From the NCBI GenBank assembly GCA_019694805.1, contig JAIBBG010000011.1, positions 1 through 64,000 of the forward strand: a stretch of DNA of 64,000 nt. The letters are read 5' to 3'. The notes beneath the pieces are model-generated. The model did not search any database. It was not told where the DNA came from and was given only the letters and a program-made list of their open reading frames with translations. Shown here one piece after another: positions 26,188 through 35,771 of this stretch (position 1 is its first letter; the number at the start of each line of letters is the position of its first letter). A program made the position numbers and the translations under genes. This DNA comes from Flavobacteriales bacterium. GTDB taxonomy: Bacteria; Bacteroidota; Bacteroidia; Flavobacteriales_D; Sanyastnellaceae.

Positions 26188-26970
26188 TTGTTTTTTGAAA
26201 CCAAGGCATACCTCAAACACATTCTGAAGGCGAAAGGACCTCATGGCGTTCACTCGCCGCTGGTATTCGATCTGATTACAAAAGTTCTCGTTCAACGAAA
26301 ATCATTTTACATCTTCGATACGATCGAAATGGAACGGGCTGCTTTCTTGAATAGCCGTGATGTTTTGGACGTAAATGATCATGGCGCTGGTTCCAGAAAA
26401 ATGAAGGGCCACCAAAGAGGGGTTGCTGAAATCGCTCGTTATTCTCTTCAATCGGCCCATCATGCCCAAGCGTTATTCAAATTGCTTCACCACTTTCATC
26501 CTGAAAATATCCTCGAATTAGGTACCTCTTTGGGTATTACCACCTCATACTTCGCTTCGGTTTCCTCCAATAGCAAGGTATGGACGATAGAAGGCTCGGA
26601 TCAAATTGGCCATGTCGCTGAGCAGTTGTTTCAAAGACTCCAACTCTGGAATGTGCGATTGCAGATAGGTACGTTTGATTCGAAGCTTCCGGGTGTGTTG
26701 AATGAAATGGGCAGGGTCGACTGTGCTTTTATAGATGGTCACCACGAATATGAGCCGACTATGAGGTATTACCACCAAATCAGGAAACATAGTCATGAAA
26801 ACACGTTGATCATTTTGGATGATATCCATTGGAGCGCCAGCATGGAAAAGGCCTGGAATGAGATCATCCATGATGTGGATGTCACGTTGAGCCTTGATTT
26901 TTACCACTTTGGCGTTTTACTTTTTGCGAAAGACCGGGTGAAGGAACATTTCCGTTTAAAGTTGCCCTAA
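26188..26970 (+). CDS. Class I SAM-dependent O-methyltransferase-like protein
   Basis: 260 residues. Motif I is ILELGTSLGITTSYFASV (~111), followed by VWTIEGSDQIGHVA and DCAFIDGHHEYEPTMRYY, which place it with the Methyltransf_24/O-methyltransferase group. The frame opens immediately after the lpxD stop (same frame) and contains no early ATG; TTG at 26188 is the only start that retains the conserved N-terminal ILKAKGPHGVHSPLVFDL. Substrate unknown. Confidence 0.85.
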   Translation: MFFETKAYLKHILKAKGPHGVHSPLVFDLITKVLVQRKSFYIFDTIEMERAAFLNSRDVLDVNDHGAGSRKMKGHQRGVAEIARYSLQSAHHAQALFKLLHHFHPENILELGTSLGITTSYFASVSSNSKVWTIEGSDQIGHVAEQLFQRLQLWNVRLQIGTFDSKLPGVLNEMGRVDCAFIDGHHEYEPTMRYYHQIRKHSHENTLIILDDIHWSASMEKAWNEIIHDVDVTLSLDFYHFGVLLFAKDRVKEHFRLKLP

Positions 26971-27049
26971 AACCTTTTTAACGTTTCGTTGCCGCTCTTC
27001 TGGCACGATTATTCTACTTTTGGCCCCTCAAATAATATCTAGTTAACCA

Positions 27050-27568
27050 ATGAAAAAACTCCTCATGCTTGCCATTGCGGCACTGCCATTCTTCGCGAAT
27101 GCTCAGGACAAAGGAACAGTTGCAGCCACTACAGCACCTAAACCAAATGAAAACAAATTCGCCATCGAAAATCCTGAAGTGATTTTTGTTGAATTGATTG
27201 CCGGTACCAATTCTGCCGGTGCACTCGTGATTAAAGCAGATTTCGGTCGTGAAATTCTTTCCGGACTTTCAGATAAAGAACTGGCTAAACAATTATCTGA
27301 ATTGCGTTCTACCACATTCCCAAGTATGCCGGATGCTATGAACTATTTGGCTTCTTTGGGTTATAAACTTCAACAGAACTACGTGATTGCTGACAAAGAC
27401 GGTAAAAACGAAACACATTTTATCTACGAAAAGCGTCTTCCTCGTAAGCCAGCTGATGGCGCTCAAGGTAAACCACGTCCTGAACGTCCTTCTGGAGAAA
27501 AACCTGCTACGGATGTGAAGCCTGCTGACAAAGCTCCTGCGGCTAAACCATCTGAGCGTAAGAAATAA
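27050..27568 (+). CDS. Small secreted protein with Pro/Lys-rich tail
   Basis: 172 residues. Signal peptide KKLLMLAIAALPFFANAQ. A central ~90-residue domain (NPEVIFVELIAGTNSAGALVI through YVIADKDGKNETHFIYEK) is unassigned; the final ~40 residues are a low-complexity Pro/Lys/Ala tail likely disordered. It has its own terminator. No function can be assigned from sequence. Confidence 0.75.
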   Translation: MKKLLMLAIAALPFFANAQDKGTVAATTAPKPNENKFAIENPEVIFVELIAGTNSAGALVIKADFGREILSGLSDKELAKQLSELRSTTFPSMPDAMNYLASLGYKLQQNYVIADKDGKNETHFIYEKRLPRKPADGAQGKPRPERPSGEKPATDVKPADKAPAAKPSERKK

Positions 27569-27588
27569 TATGACATAAGTTATATCGG

Positions 27589-27617
27589 AAAGGTCTCGTG
27601 AGAGACCTTTTCTTTTT
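27589..27617 (+). terminator. Intrinsic terminator
   Basis: A 9-bp stem AAAGGTCTC/GAGACCTTT (27589-27597 with 27602-27610), tetraloop region gtga, followed by TCTTTTT. Ends the small secreted protein gene. Confidence 0.85.
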
Positions 27618-27647
27618 GCCATTAACTTTGGCCATGAATATTCTTTC

Positions 27648-28601
27648 ATGAATGCCATCACCCAACGTCGAAGTCGCCCAGGGCGTCTCTTAGCCCTCTT
27701 GTGGATACTGGCGGCATATATCTTTTTTCAAATTTGTTGGTGGGGTTTTCAGTTGATCAAACTGCATCACGAAATTCTGGAATTGAGATCGGTAGTGTTG
27801 GGTCAATCGCAACTTTCATTTTATACTTCTAAGGTTTGGATGGTTGTAGGTGAAGGTTCTGTTTTTATTGTCCTGCTCGTTCTCGGTTTCGCTTATATCC
27901 TGCGCATTTACCGCAAAGAAGTCCGTTTAGCCGGAATGGAAAAAACATTTTTGCTTTCAGTGACGCATGAACTGAAAACACCGGTGGCTGCAGTCAAATT
28001 GCAATTGGAAACTTTAAATTCTCCGGGCCTTACTGAGTCACAACGCGAGAAACTCACCCAAACAGCCCTTCGCGAAACACGCCGACTTCAAGACCTCACA
28101 GAAAATATACTGCTCGCAACACGATTGGACAATCTTCATCTGTCGTTGCACAAGGAAGTTTTTTCTCTGATGGATGTCATTGAGCATGAAGCAGAGCGTT
28201 ACAGAAGCATTCACCATATGAATCTCGTGGTGAACATAGGCGCGAATATGAAAATGAGTGGTGACTTTCAAATGATCACTGCACTCATATCCAACTTACT
28301 CGACAATGCGCACAAATACGGTGGCGGAAAACCTGTGACCATTGCACTGAAAAGACACAACAATGATGTTGTGATCTCCGTCGCCGATTTAGGACAAGGC
28401 ATTCCTGATGATGAAAAGCAGAAAATTTTCTCCAGGTTTTACCGCATTGGCAATGAAGATACGCGCACTTCGAAAGGCACCGGACTCGGACTTTTTATTT
28501 GCGCTACAGTGGTGAAACTACATCATGGAGTAATTACCGTAAAGGATAATCAACCCAATGGAAGCATCTTTGTCATTACATTTCCTGCACAAGCAATATG
28601 A
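27648..28601 (+). CDS. Orphan sensor histidine kinase
   Basis: 317 residues. Two membrane helices (~14-38 and ~72-95) flank a short ~30-residue extracytoplasmic loop; there is no HAMP or PAS domain. HisKA carries SVTHELKTPVAAVKLQLETL (His ~110); HATPase shows NLLDNAHKYGG (N), DLGQGIPDDEK (G1), FSRFYRIGNE (F) and GTGLGLFIC (G2). It overlaps gpmI by four bases and no response regulator lies beside it; regulators of this type are commonly adjacent in Bacteroidota. Ligand unknown. Confidence 0.9.
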   Translation: MNAITQRRSRPGRLLALLWILAAYIFFQICWWGFQLIKLHHEILELRSVVLGQSQLSFYTSKVWMVVGEGSVFIVLLVLGFAYILRIYRKEVRLAGMEKTFLLSVTHELKTPVAAVKLQLETLNSPGLTESQREKLTQTALRETRRLQDLTENILLATRLDNLHLSLHKEVFSLMDVIEHEAERYRSIHHMNLVVNIGANMKMSGDFQMITALISNLLDNAHKYGGGKPVTIALKRHNNDVVISVADLGQGIPDDEKQKIFSRFYRIGNEDTRTSKGTGLGLFICATVVKLHHGVITVKDNQPNGSIFVITFPAQAI

Positions 28602-30127
28602 ACAACGGTAAAAAAGTATGTCTCATCATCCTCGATGGTTGGGGCAATGGTGATCACAACGGAGGTAATGCTGTATTCATGGCGAAAACTCCATTCGCTG
28701 ATTACTTGAATGCAAATTTTCCTCATGCTGAACTGCGCACTGATGGCGAAAACGTCGGCCTACCTGATGGCCAAATGGGAAATAGTGAAGTCGGTCATAT
28801 GAATATAGGTGCGGGTAGAATTGTTTATCAGGATCTCGTGAAGATCAATATTGCCATTCGCGATGGTTCTTTTGCTAAACATCCCGTTTTGCTTCGCGCT
28901 TTTCAGGATGCAAAAGATGGTGGAAAAAACGTGCACCTGTTGGGCCTGGTAAGTGATGGTGGTGTGCACTCTCATATCAATCACCTTCTCGCTTTGTGTG
29001 ATTTGGCCAAATCATTTTCGAGTGTAAAAACTTTTGTGCACGCCTTCACGGATGGAAGAGATACTGATCCCAAAAGTGGTGAAGGTTTTATGCAGACACT
29101 CGAAAATCACATCCAGCACTCCAATGTTTACACGGCTTCAATTGTGGGAAGATACTTCGCCATGGACCGTGATAAGCGCTGGGAACGTGTCAGGAAAGCC
29201 TACGATCTACTTGTTGCCGGAACCGGTAAAAAATTCATGTCATCTGCAGATGCCATCCGCGATGCTTATGCGAATGACATCACCGATGAGTTCATTGAAC
29301 CTTCTGTGATCGTCGATTCAAATCATCAACCGCTTGGCGTGATTGGTGAAAATGATGTTGTCATTTGTTTCAACTTTAGAACAGATCGATGCCGTGAAAT
29401 CACTCAAGTGCTCACTCAGACTGACTTTCCGGATTTTGGTATGAAAAGGATGTCACTGAATTATGTGACCATGACCAACTATGACGATTCTTTCAAAGGT
29501 GTGAAAGTGGTCTATGATAAAGACAACCTCACGATGACTTTGGGTGAAGTGTTGGAGAAAAATAACCGTACCCAAATCCGTATTGCTGAAACAGAAAAAT
29601 ATCCTCATGTCACTTTCTTCTTCAGTGGTGGAAGAGAAAAAGAATTTGTTGGCGAAAGAAGAATCATGATTCCTTCACCAAAAGTGGCCACTTATGACCT
29701 CCAACCAGAAATGAGTGCTCAGGGAATCGCAGATGCCATTTGTGAGCAAATGAAGTCTGATCCTGCAGATTTTATCTGTCTCAATTTCGCCAATCCTGAT
29801 ATGGTAGGACATACTGGGGTGTTTGAAGCTATTGTGAAAGCCGTTGAAACAACTGACCGTTGTCTCCAACAAGTGGTTGAAACCGGTCTGTCATGTGGCT
29901 ATTCATTCATCGTGATTGCTGACCATGGCAATGCTGATTTCGCTGTGAATGATGACGGTTCACCAAATACGGCCCATTCAACCAATCCAGTTCCGGTGTG
30001 GGTGATAGATCGCGATGTGAAAAAAGTCAAGAATGGTATTCTCGCAGACGTTGCACCAACGGTACTCCAGATTCTGGGTTTGTCAAAACCATCTGACATG
30101 AATCGCACTTCAATAATAGAAGGTTAG
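28598..30127 (+). CDS. gpmI: 2,3-bisphosphoglycerate-independent phosphoglycerate mutase
   Basis: 509-residue glycolytic enzyme, interconverting 3- and 2-phosphoglycerate, Mn-dependent alkaline-phosphatase superfamily. LIILDGWG begins the metal site; the catalytic Ser is in MGNSEVGHMNIG (~64); HAFTDGRDTDP and VVICFNFRTDR follow; the C-terminal metal ligands are in NFANPDMVGHTG and IADHGNAD. Full family length. Starts within an ATGA overlap with the histidine kinase. Confidence 0.97.
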   Translation: MNNGKKVCLIILDGWGNGDHNGGNAVFMAKTPFADYLNANFPHAELRTDGENVGLPDGQMGNSEVGHMNIGAGRIVYQDLVKINIAIRDGSFAKHPVLLRAFQDAKDGGKNVHLLGLVSDGGVHSHINHLLALCDLAKSFSSVKTFVHAFTDGRDTDPKSGEGFMQTLENHIQHSNVYTASIVGRYFAMDRDKRWERVRKAYDLLVAGTGKKFMSSADAIRDAYANDITDEFIEPSVIVDSNHQPLGVIGENDVVICFNFRTDRCREITQVLTQTDFPDFGMKRMSLNYVTMTNYDDSFKGVKVVYDKDNLTMTLGEVLEKNNRTQIRIAETEKYPHVTFFFSGGREKEFVGERRIMIPSPKVATYDLQPEMSAQGIADAICEQMKSDPADFICLNFANPDMVGHTGVFEAIVKAVETTDRCLQQVVETGLSCGYSFIVIADHGNADFAVNDDGSPNTAHSTNPVPVWVIDRDVKKVKNGILADVAPTVLQILGLSKPSDMNRTSIIEG

Positions 30128-30184
30128 AATGATTTATGATTATCATAATCCTCTTCGAAAGGATCAGCTTGTGTGATGTTTTCA

Positions 30185-32620
30185 TCATTCATCTGCCCAT
30201 TCGGCACTCATTCTTCTGATCCTTTCTTCCAGTGATTCAGAACTCATCCTATCACGCAATCGGTCTACCATCACCGGAAAGGCAAATGGTGTTGGCTTGT
30301 CCGGTGTTTTGATGATGATGTGTTGTGAACTCATTCGTTCTAAAGCTTTTCTCATTCGTGGCAATTCGAGCTGATGGTGTATCACTTCATCATAAGATTG
30401 TCGCAACAACAAATTCTTGGGATCGTAATCTTCGAAGACCTGAAAAATGAGTTGTGATGAACTTTGTAAATGCCGCTCTTTGATGGGTTGTCCCGGGTAT
30501 CCTTTGAACACCAATCCGGCAATGGCCGCTATGTCCCGGAACCTCCGGTTGGCTAACTCCGAAGAATTGACCCCCTGTAATACATCACGCTCAAGATCAT
30601 TCGTATCGAGCATGCCTTCTCCTAAAGCATCTTCAATGCGTATAGGTTGATCACTCAACAACTCTAATGCATAATCATTGTAAGCAAAAGAAAATGTAAT
30701 CGGATACATTCTGCTGATGCGCAAAGCGAATAACGCTGCAAGTCCTTCATGCACAAAACGCCCTTCGAACGGATAAATCACCACGTGATAGCCATCATCG
30801 GTTTGGAATTTTTCGATGAGCAATTCGTTTTTTGCGGGAACATGTGAACGTTCTTTCTGTAATGCAATAATGGGCTGTATAAATTTCAGTTCAATGTCGG
30901 ACCATGCTTTTTGTTCGGCCGCTTCTTCCATCTTGAATCGGAGCATGTCACTCATCTTAGAAGATAGCGGTAGCTTACCACCAAGCCAAGCTGGGCTTCT
31001 GCCTCCTGGTTTATTCGACTTTTTGGTATAGGCAGTCAACTCTTTCACCTTAGTGAGTTCGAGGTTGAGACCGGCGAACCAAAAATGATCACCAATATTG
31101 AGTGATGAGATAAAGGATTCTTCAATATGTCCAAGCAATCCTCCGCGGTTGAGTCTTACCGACATCATCGTGTCACTTACAATGGCTCCAATCGACAAAC
31201 GATGTCGGCGCGCAATGCGTTGTGATGATACTACGTATCGGCCGTCTTGTTCATGTATCCGATGATAGTCGTTGTATGAACCGAGCGACTCGCCACCAAA
31301 GGCTGTAAATGCCAGTGCCCATTTCCATTCTTCATCAGTGATGCTTGCAAAACAGAAAGTGGAGCGCAACTCATGCAGTGTTTCTGATGCTACAAATCCA
31401 TCACCGACAGCAAGGGTTACGAGGTATTGTACCAATACATCAAAACACAAATTGAGCGGAACCCGATCTTCAAGGTAATTGTCGTCAACTGCCTTTCGCA
31501 ATGCCGCAGCTTCAATAAGCTCGAGTGAATGCGTTGGCAAAAAATAAATCTGTGATTTGGAATCTGGACGATGACCGCTTCTACCGGCACGCTGCACAAA
31601 ACGTGCAATACCCTTTGGACCACCAATCTGTACAATGGTTTCAACAGGAGCAAAATCAACACCAAGATCGAGACTGCTGGTGCACACCACGGCTTTCAAT
31701 CTGCCTTCATACAACGCATCTTCAACCCAATTTCGAATTTCTTTACTGATGCTGCCATGATGCATGGCCATCACCCCGGCCAACTCAGGATCGGCTTCTA
31801 ATAGTTTGCGGTACCAGATTTCACATTGCGAACGAACATTGGTAAATATCAAAGTAGAGGTGCTTCCGTGGATCACGGGCAATAACTGCGGAAGAAGATT
31901 GGTACCCAGATGTCCGGCCCAGGGCATGCGTTCTGGTTTTTCCGGTAAAACCGAAATGACCTCAATGTCTTTTTTAATATCTGAACGTATCAATTGACCT
32001 TTTGGTGACCTGTCCGTGCCCAAAAGGGCATGCATGGCTTCATCCAAGTTTCCTATGGTGGCTGAAATGCCCCAGATTTGGAGCGCGGGTGAAAGTGTTT
32101 TGAGTCGACTGATGGCCAACTCAAGCATGACACCTCTTTTGGTGCCTAATAATTCGTGCCACTCATCTGCCACAATGAGTTCCAAGTGCTTGAATCGGGA
32201 AATCATTCCTTTCGCACAAAACATCAAATGAAGGCTTTCTGGAGTAGTGATGAGGATGTTGGGGATTTCTTTTTTCTGGCGATTTCTTTCTTCAGTTGAG
32301 GTATCACCGGTTCGGATGGCCAATGTTACCGGTAGTTTCATCTCTTGAATGACCCGATTTGCGGAGAGATATATTTCCTTTGAAAGCGCCCGGATTGGAG
32401 TGATCCAAATGAGACGAATACCCTCTGGAGCCTTGGTTTGACCACTGAAACGGGCTAAAAAAGGAAGCATCAGTGAATAGGTCTTACCACTTCCTGTGGG
32501 AGCATTGACGATACCTTCTTCTCCTGAGGCCAGGCTCAACCATGCAGACTCCTGAAATGGCTGTGGTTTCCAGCCTCTTCCATGCATCCATTTCCTGGCT
32601 TCATTTACTTCTTTGCCCAT
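30185..32620 (-). CDS. Lhr-like ligase-associated DNA helicase (DExH box)
   Basis: 811 residues, the usual length for the bacterial Lhr-core/ligase-associated helicase family. Superfamily 2 motifs: NAPTGSGKTYS (I), TPIRALSKEIY (Ia), LITTPESLHLM, ADEWHELL (II, DEWH), WGISATIGN (III), TLIFTNVRSQCEIWY, CTSSLDLGVDFAPV and QRAGRSGHRPDS (VI). The C-terminal ~400 residues are the winged-helix and Lhr-specific domains. Family partners (ligase, nuclease, metallophosphoesterase) for DNA repair are not adjacent here. It converges with gpmI. Confidence 0.93.
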   Translation of the reverse strand: MGKEVNEARKWMHGRGWKPQPFQESAWLSLASGEEGIVNAPTGSGKTYSLMLPFLARFSGQTKAPEGIRLIWITPIRALSKEIYLSANRVIQEMKLPVTLAIRTGDTSTEERNRQKKEIPNILITTPESLHLMFCAKGMISRFKHLELIVADEWHELLGTKRGVMLELAISRLKTLSPALQIWGISATIGNLDEAMHALLGTDRSPKGQLIRSDIKKDIEVISVLPEKPERMPWAGHLGTNLLPQLLPVIHGSTSTLIFTNVRSQCEIWYRKLLEADPELAGVMAMHHGSISKEIRNWVEDALYEGRLKAVVCTSSLDLGVDFAPVETIVQIGGPKGIARFVQRAGRSGHRPDSKSQIYFLPTHSLELIEAAALRKAVDDNYLEDRVPLNLCFDVLVQYLVTLAVGDGFVASETLHELRSTFCFASITDEEWKWALAFTAFGGESLGSYNDYHRIHEQDGRYVVSSQRIARRHRLSIGAIVSDTMMSVRLNRGGLLGHIEESFISSLNIGDHFWFAGLNLELTKVKELTAYTKKSNKPGGRSPAWLGGKLPLSSKMSDMLRFKMEEAAEQKAWSDIELKFIQPIIALQKERSHVPAKNELLIEKFQTDDGYHVVIYPFEGRFVHEGLAALFALRISRMYPITFSFAYNDYALELLSDQPIRIEDALGEGMLDTNDLERDVLQGVNSSELANRRFRDIAAIAGLVFKGYPGQPIKERHLQSSSQLIFQVFEDYDPKNLLLRQSYDEVIHHQLELPRMRKALERMSSQHIIIKTPDKPTPFAFPVMVDRLRDRMSSESLEERIRRMSAEWADE

Positions 32621-32725
32621 TTTGCAATGATTGAAGGAATTTCCTCATTTTTGCCCGAAATTAGCAGTTCTGGTAGTTTGGCCTTGTTTTTGAAAATTGC
32701 CGGACCGATTACAAAATAAAAACTC

Positions 32726-33448
32726 ATGAAAAAATTCATCGCGCTATTGTTTTTTGCTGCCGCCTTTGCTTCACAGTCATTTGCTCAGCCAGGAAAAAAC
32801 TATGAAGATCTTTTGAAATTATTTGTTGACGACAAATTCGAAAAATGCCTCTACAAGGCTGAAGGATATACCCTCGATGAAAAAACCAAAAAGGATCCAC
32901 TGCCTTACCTCTACATGAGCCGTTGCTATTTCGAAATGTCGAAACGCGATGAATTCAGAGAGAAATATCCTAACGCTTTCAAGGATGCCATGAAGTACGC
33001 TTCAAAATATGGTTCTAAAGACAAGGAAAAACAATTTGCTGCTGAGTTCGAAGATTATTTCGGTGCACTTCGTATGGCTGCCATCGCTGAAGCAGAAACC
33101 ATGATGGAAACGAACAAAGCCAGCAAAGCAAAACAGATCTACGACAACTTGTTAGATCTGGATCCAAATGACGCTGGTGCACAGCTTTCGTTGGGCCTCG
33201 CTTTTCAGGCAGCAAAATCCAAAAAGGAAAGTGAAGATGCTTTCAAAAAGGCCAAGGCCATTCTTTCAGAAAAGAAAGCCAGCACTACCAAAGAGCAATT
33301 GATCTTGTTGAAAGATGCTATCACCAAACATGCGACAGCATTGGCTTCAACAAGCAAAGAGGCAGCCAGAGAGTGGCTCGAGTTGGGAATGGAATATTTC
33401 CCTGAAGATAAAGAATACAAATTGACATACGATACGATCATCGGATAA
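32726..33448 (+). CDS. Secreted tetratricopeptide-repeat-like protein
   Basis: 240 residues. Signal peptide KKFIALLFFAAAFASQSFAQ. Helical repeats follow: YLYMSRCYFEMSKRDEFREKYP and a TPR-like pair around KAKQIYDNLLDLDPNDAGAQLSLGLAFQAAKSKKESEDAFKKA (~135-175). Probably a periplasmic scaffold; partner unknown. Upstream, 32679-32694 has a TGGC-N7-TTGAA arrangement distantly like a sigma-54 site. Confidence 0.8.
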   Translation: MKKFIALLFFAAAFASQSFAQPGKNYEDLLKLFVDDKFEKCLYKAEGYTLDEKTKKDPLPYLYMSRCYFEMSKRDEFREKYPNAFKDAMKYASKYGSKDKEKQFAAEFEDYFGALRMAAIAEAETMMETNKASKAKQIYDNLLDLDPNDAGAQLSLGLAFQAAKSKKESEDAFKKAKAILSEKKASTTKEQLILLKDAITKHATALASTSKEAAREWLELGMEYFPEDKEYKLTYDTIIG

Positions 33449-33469
33449 ATTCTTCCGGATCATCCAAAT

Positions 33470-33500
33470 AAAAAAGCAGTTCAATACGAACTGCTTTTTT
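33470..33500 (+). terminator. Bidirectional terminator
   Basis: Perfect 13-bp stem AAAAAAGCAGTTC/GAACTGCTTTTTT (33470-33482 with 33488-33500), loop aatac. It has T-runs on both strands and lies between convergent genes. Confidence 0.9.
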
Positions 33501-33504
33501 TATT

Positions 33505-34458
33505 TCAGACTTTTCCGGTCAGTTTTAATATCCATGGCCATGGTTTGCGTCCACCGCATACCGAAAAATAGGGAACAAGCGCCCCACCAAAGGAGCGGAA
33601 GTATTCTTCTATTTCAGGAACGCCGGATCCTTCGAAATCAAAAACACGCATGCCCAGATCTCGTGCATGGAGTATCGTGTGGAATAAATTGATGGTTCCG
33701 GCATTGGTTACCGCTGTGCTGCGATCAACGGCACTCAATAAGTTGTAGCAAACTTCCTGATCTGTAATCGCAATGTTCACTGCCATCTTTTTCCCGGATG
33801 CTTCACTAAAAGAATGGAAACATTTGGGATGGGTCGCTGCAAACTCAAGGATACCCGATAGGATGTTTTCGTGAGATGCAAGACCATTTGACCGTAAGTT
33901 ATTGCTGATCATCTCCAGTGCTTCACGGGTGTTTGCAAGGTGGTTTACTTGAAAACCTTCTCGTTCTGCTTTGTTGATTTTATTCCGCTTGGATGAATCC
34001 AGATTGCCTGTGATGTCTTCTACCGTTTGCTTCAGGTCCAGTCGATAAGTATATCTTACATTGGTTTCAATACTACTCCATAACATCGGTTGCATATCGA
34101 CCCAATCGGGAGCAAAATCAATTTTATAATAAGCGTAAGAAGAGGATTTTAAAAATGCCGCAATCGTTCCAATGATTTCTTTGCGGAAAGAATTTTTTTT
34201 GACAGGATTGTTTTTGGTTTCGATGGCAAATAGCCCACAATGCGGTGTAAAGGGCGGTGTAATAAGTGTTTTTAATCCATGTTTACCACCTTCATATGCT
34301 ACAAATCCGCCAACGGGTTTATCATCATCATCTACGATCATAAACCTGATGAGTGCTTCAGGAAAAATCTTGCACCAGTCTCTTGAGGTAAAAAGACCGG
34401 AAGGAAAAAGCCCGTGGAATTCTTCCTGCCTTTCTTGTTTGACTACAATGACCTTCAT
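33505..34458 (-). CDS. GNAT/FemAB-like acyltransferase
   Basis: 317 residues with the double-GNAT organisation of FemAB-like proteins: SSKRNKINKAEREGFQV resembles the FemAB/BioF2-like Lys/Arg-rich helix, and RVFDFEGSGVPEIEEYFRSFGG is the conserved C-terminal motif. Such proteins often transfer amino acids or acyl groups to envelope glycans. Its start overlaps the flippase stop by four bases; the three minus-strand genes 33505-36807 form one operon, suggesting modification of a surface polysaccharide. Confidence 0.8.
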   Translation of the reverse strand: MKVIVVKQERQEEFHGLFPSGLFTSRDWCKIFPEALIRFMIVDDDDKPVGGFVAYEGGKHGLKTLITPPFTPHCGLFAIETKNNPVKKNSFRKEIIGTIAAFLKSSSYAYYKIDFAPDWVDMQPMLWSSIETNVRYTYRLDLKQTVEDITGNLDSSKRNKINKAEREGFQVNHLANTREALEMISNNLRSNGLASHENILSGILEFAATHPKCFHSFSEASGKKMAVNIAITDQEVCYNLLSAVDRSTAVTNAGTINLFHTILHARDLGMRVFDFEGSGVPEIEEYFRSFGGALVPYFSVCGGRKPWPWILKLTGKV

Positions 34459-35771
34459 GATTGATTCAATTTTTCAAGCCTGCAATTTCGTTGAAGAAAT
34501 GCTATCACCACAAGTCCATTAAGAATGAGGTATAAAACTTTTGCAATCACCATCATCCTGATGGCGCCCATTTCATCCTGTTGTGTGTATCGGGCAAACC
34601 AAAAGGCAACAATCACAATGACAAAGTGAAAAATATCGGCAGCCAACGTAAGCCATTGTAGCTGCAAGCGATAGAAAATAAATGATAGAGTGCCAATCAC
34701 AAAGTTCAGGGCATACCAATAGGACAATACTTGTAAATATGGTAATGCTCCTGTCCATGCCTCACCGAAGATGATGCCTAATGAATCGTCGGGTAAAATC
34801 TGAACCATGAAAACAAGTACACCAGAAAAAATCAGAAAGCGAAACAAGTTACTGAGGTAAAAATTTCGCAGCATGACTGCTGATTTGATTTCGGAAATTT
34901 TTTGATAAAAGACCTGTCCATAAGAAGTAGACAATATGCCGAGTGGATTGAAAAATATGCGTCTACTCAATGCAATCATACCGATGGGAATGATGGCTTT
35001 TTCCCCGTAAAAAACGGTGAAGATTGCGACATGGGCCCACTGCGCAAGGTTATTCAATATGCCTCCCCAGACCGCATATCGGGGATAGTCAGCGTGTTCT
35101 GATGCAAGTGATTTCAATTTTGCTTTGCTCAGGTTGGTGAACCTTTTGCTCTCACTGGCGACAAATTTTTTCCAGGAATACCAAGCCGCTATGAAATGTC
35201 CTGCAAGCGTTCCGATGATCAATCCAGCTGTGCCTGTGTTTAAAAATCCGGTCGCTAATTTTACCGGTTCGCCAGTGAATGAATAGAGCATCTTGCTGGT
35301 GGCAGCTACTTTGAATTCTTTTTCACGACTAAACCAAAAATTGGTGGTATTGAAAATAGCAATGGCAAACAATGCGAATGGTAATGTCCACAGCCACCAT
35401 TTGAGTTCTTGTTGATGGAGGAAGCTTGCAATGGTTCCGGGCAATATCAAAAGTACCAAAAGCATGACACCACAAATTTTCAGTGCCGTGCGCATGGCTA
35501 ATGCTGCAATATGCCTTGCATCTTCCTTGTCGTCCGGATGCAAAATGGCAAATTCATATCTTCCTGTAATAACTACTGTGAATACACTCAGTAATAAGGC
35601 ATATTGTTCGAACGCAGAAAAATCTTCTGGAGTGAACAAGCGTGTAAGCACGGGTGAAAGTAGCAAGGCAAGGCCCTGTCCCAATGCTGATCCAGTCATC
35701 AGGGTAAGTACATTTCTGATGAATTCGTTGCGGTAAACCGACTTGAATTTATTGGCCAGACTGAGCAACAA
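34455..35771 (-). CDS. Wzx-type polysaccharide flippase (MOP superfamily)
   Basis: 438 residues with ~12 membrane helices and the family N-terminus VLTLMTGSALGQGLALLLSPVLTRLFTPEDF. It would flip undecaprenyl-linked glycan units across the inner membrane. The reading frame opens with TTG codons (35771 and 35768) and has no usable early ATG; it overlaps the upstream oxidoreductase by 23 bases. Part of the operon with the FemAB-like gene. Confidence 0.9.
   Translation of the reverse strand: MLLSLANKFKSVYRNEFIRNVLTLMTGSALGQGLALLLSPVLTRLFTPEDFSAFEQYALLLSVFTVVITGRYEFAILHPDDKEDARHIAALAMRTALKICGVMLLVLLILPGTIASFLHQQELKWWLWTLPFALFAIAIFNTTNFWFSREKEFKVAATSKMLYSFTGEPVKLATGFLNTGTAGLIIGTLAGHFIAAWYSWKKFVASESKRFTNLSKAKLKSLASEHADYPRYAVWGGILNNLAQWAHVAIFTVFYGEKAIIPIGMIALSRRIFFNPLGILSTSYGQVFYQKISEIKSAVMLRNFYLSNLFRFLIFSGVLVFMVQILPDDSLGIIFGEAWTGALPYLQVLSYWYALNFVIGTLSFIFYRLQLQWLTLAADIFHFVIVIVAFWFARYTQQDEMGAIRMMVIAKVLYLILNGLVVIAFLQRNCRLEKLNQS

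Noticed and set aside
27001..27022. TGGCACG and TACTTTTG boxes upstream of the small secreted protein
   Set aside because: The -12 part of a sigma-54 site does not match (TTCTA), and the TTG to TACTTTTG distance is two to four bases too long for the Bacteroidota consensus. Not called as a promoter.
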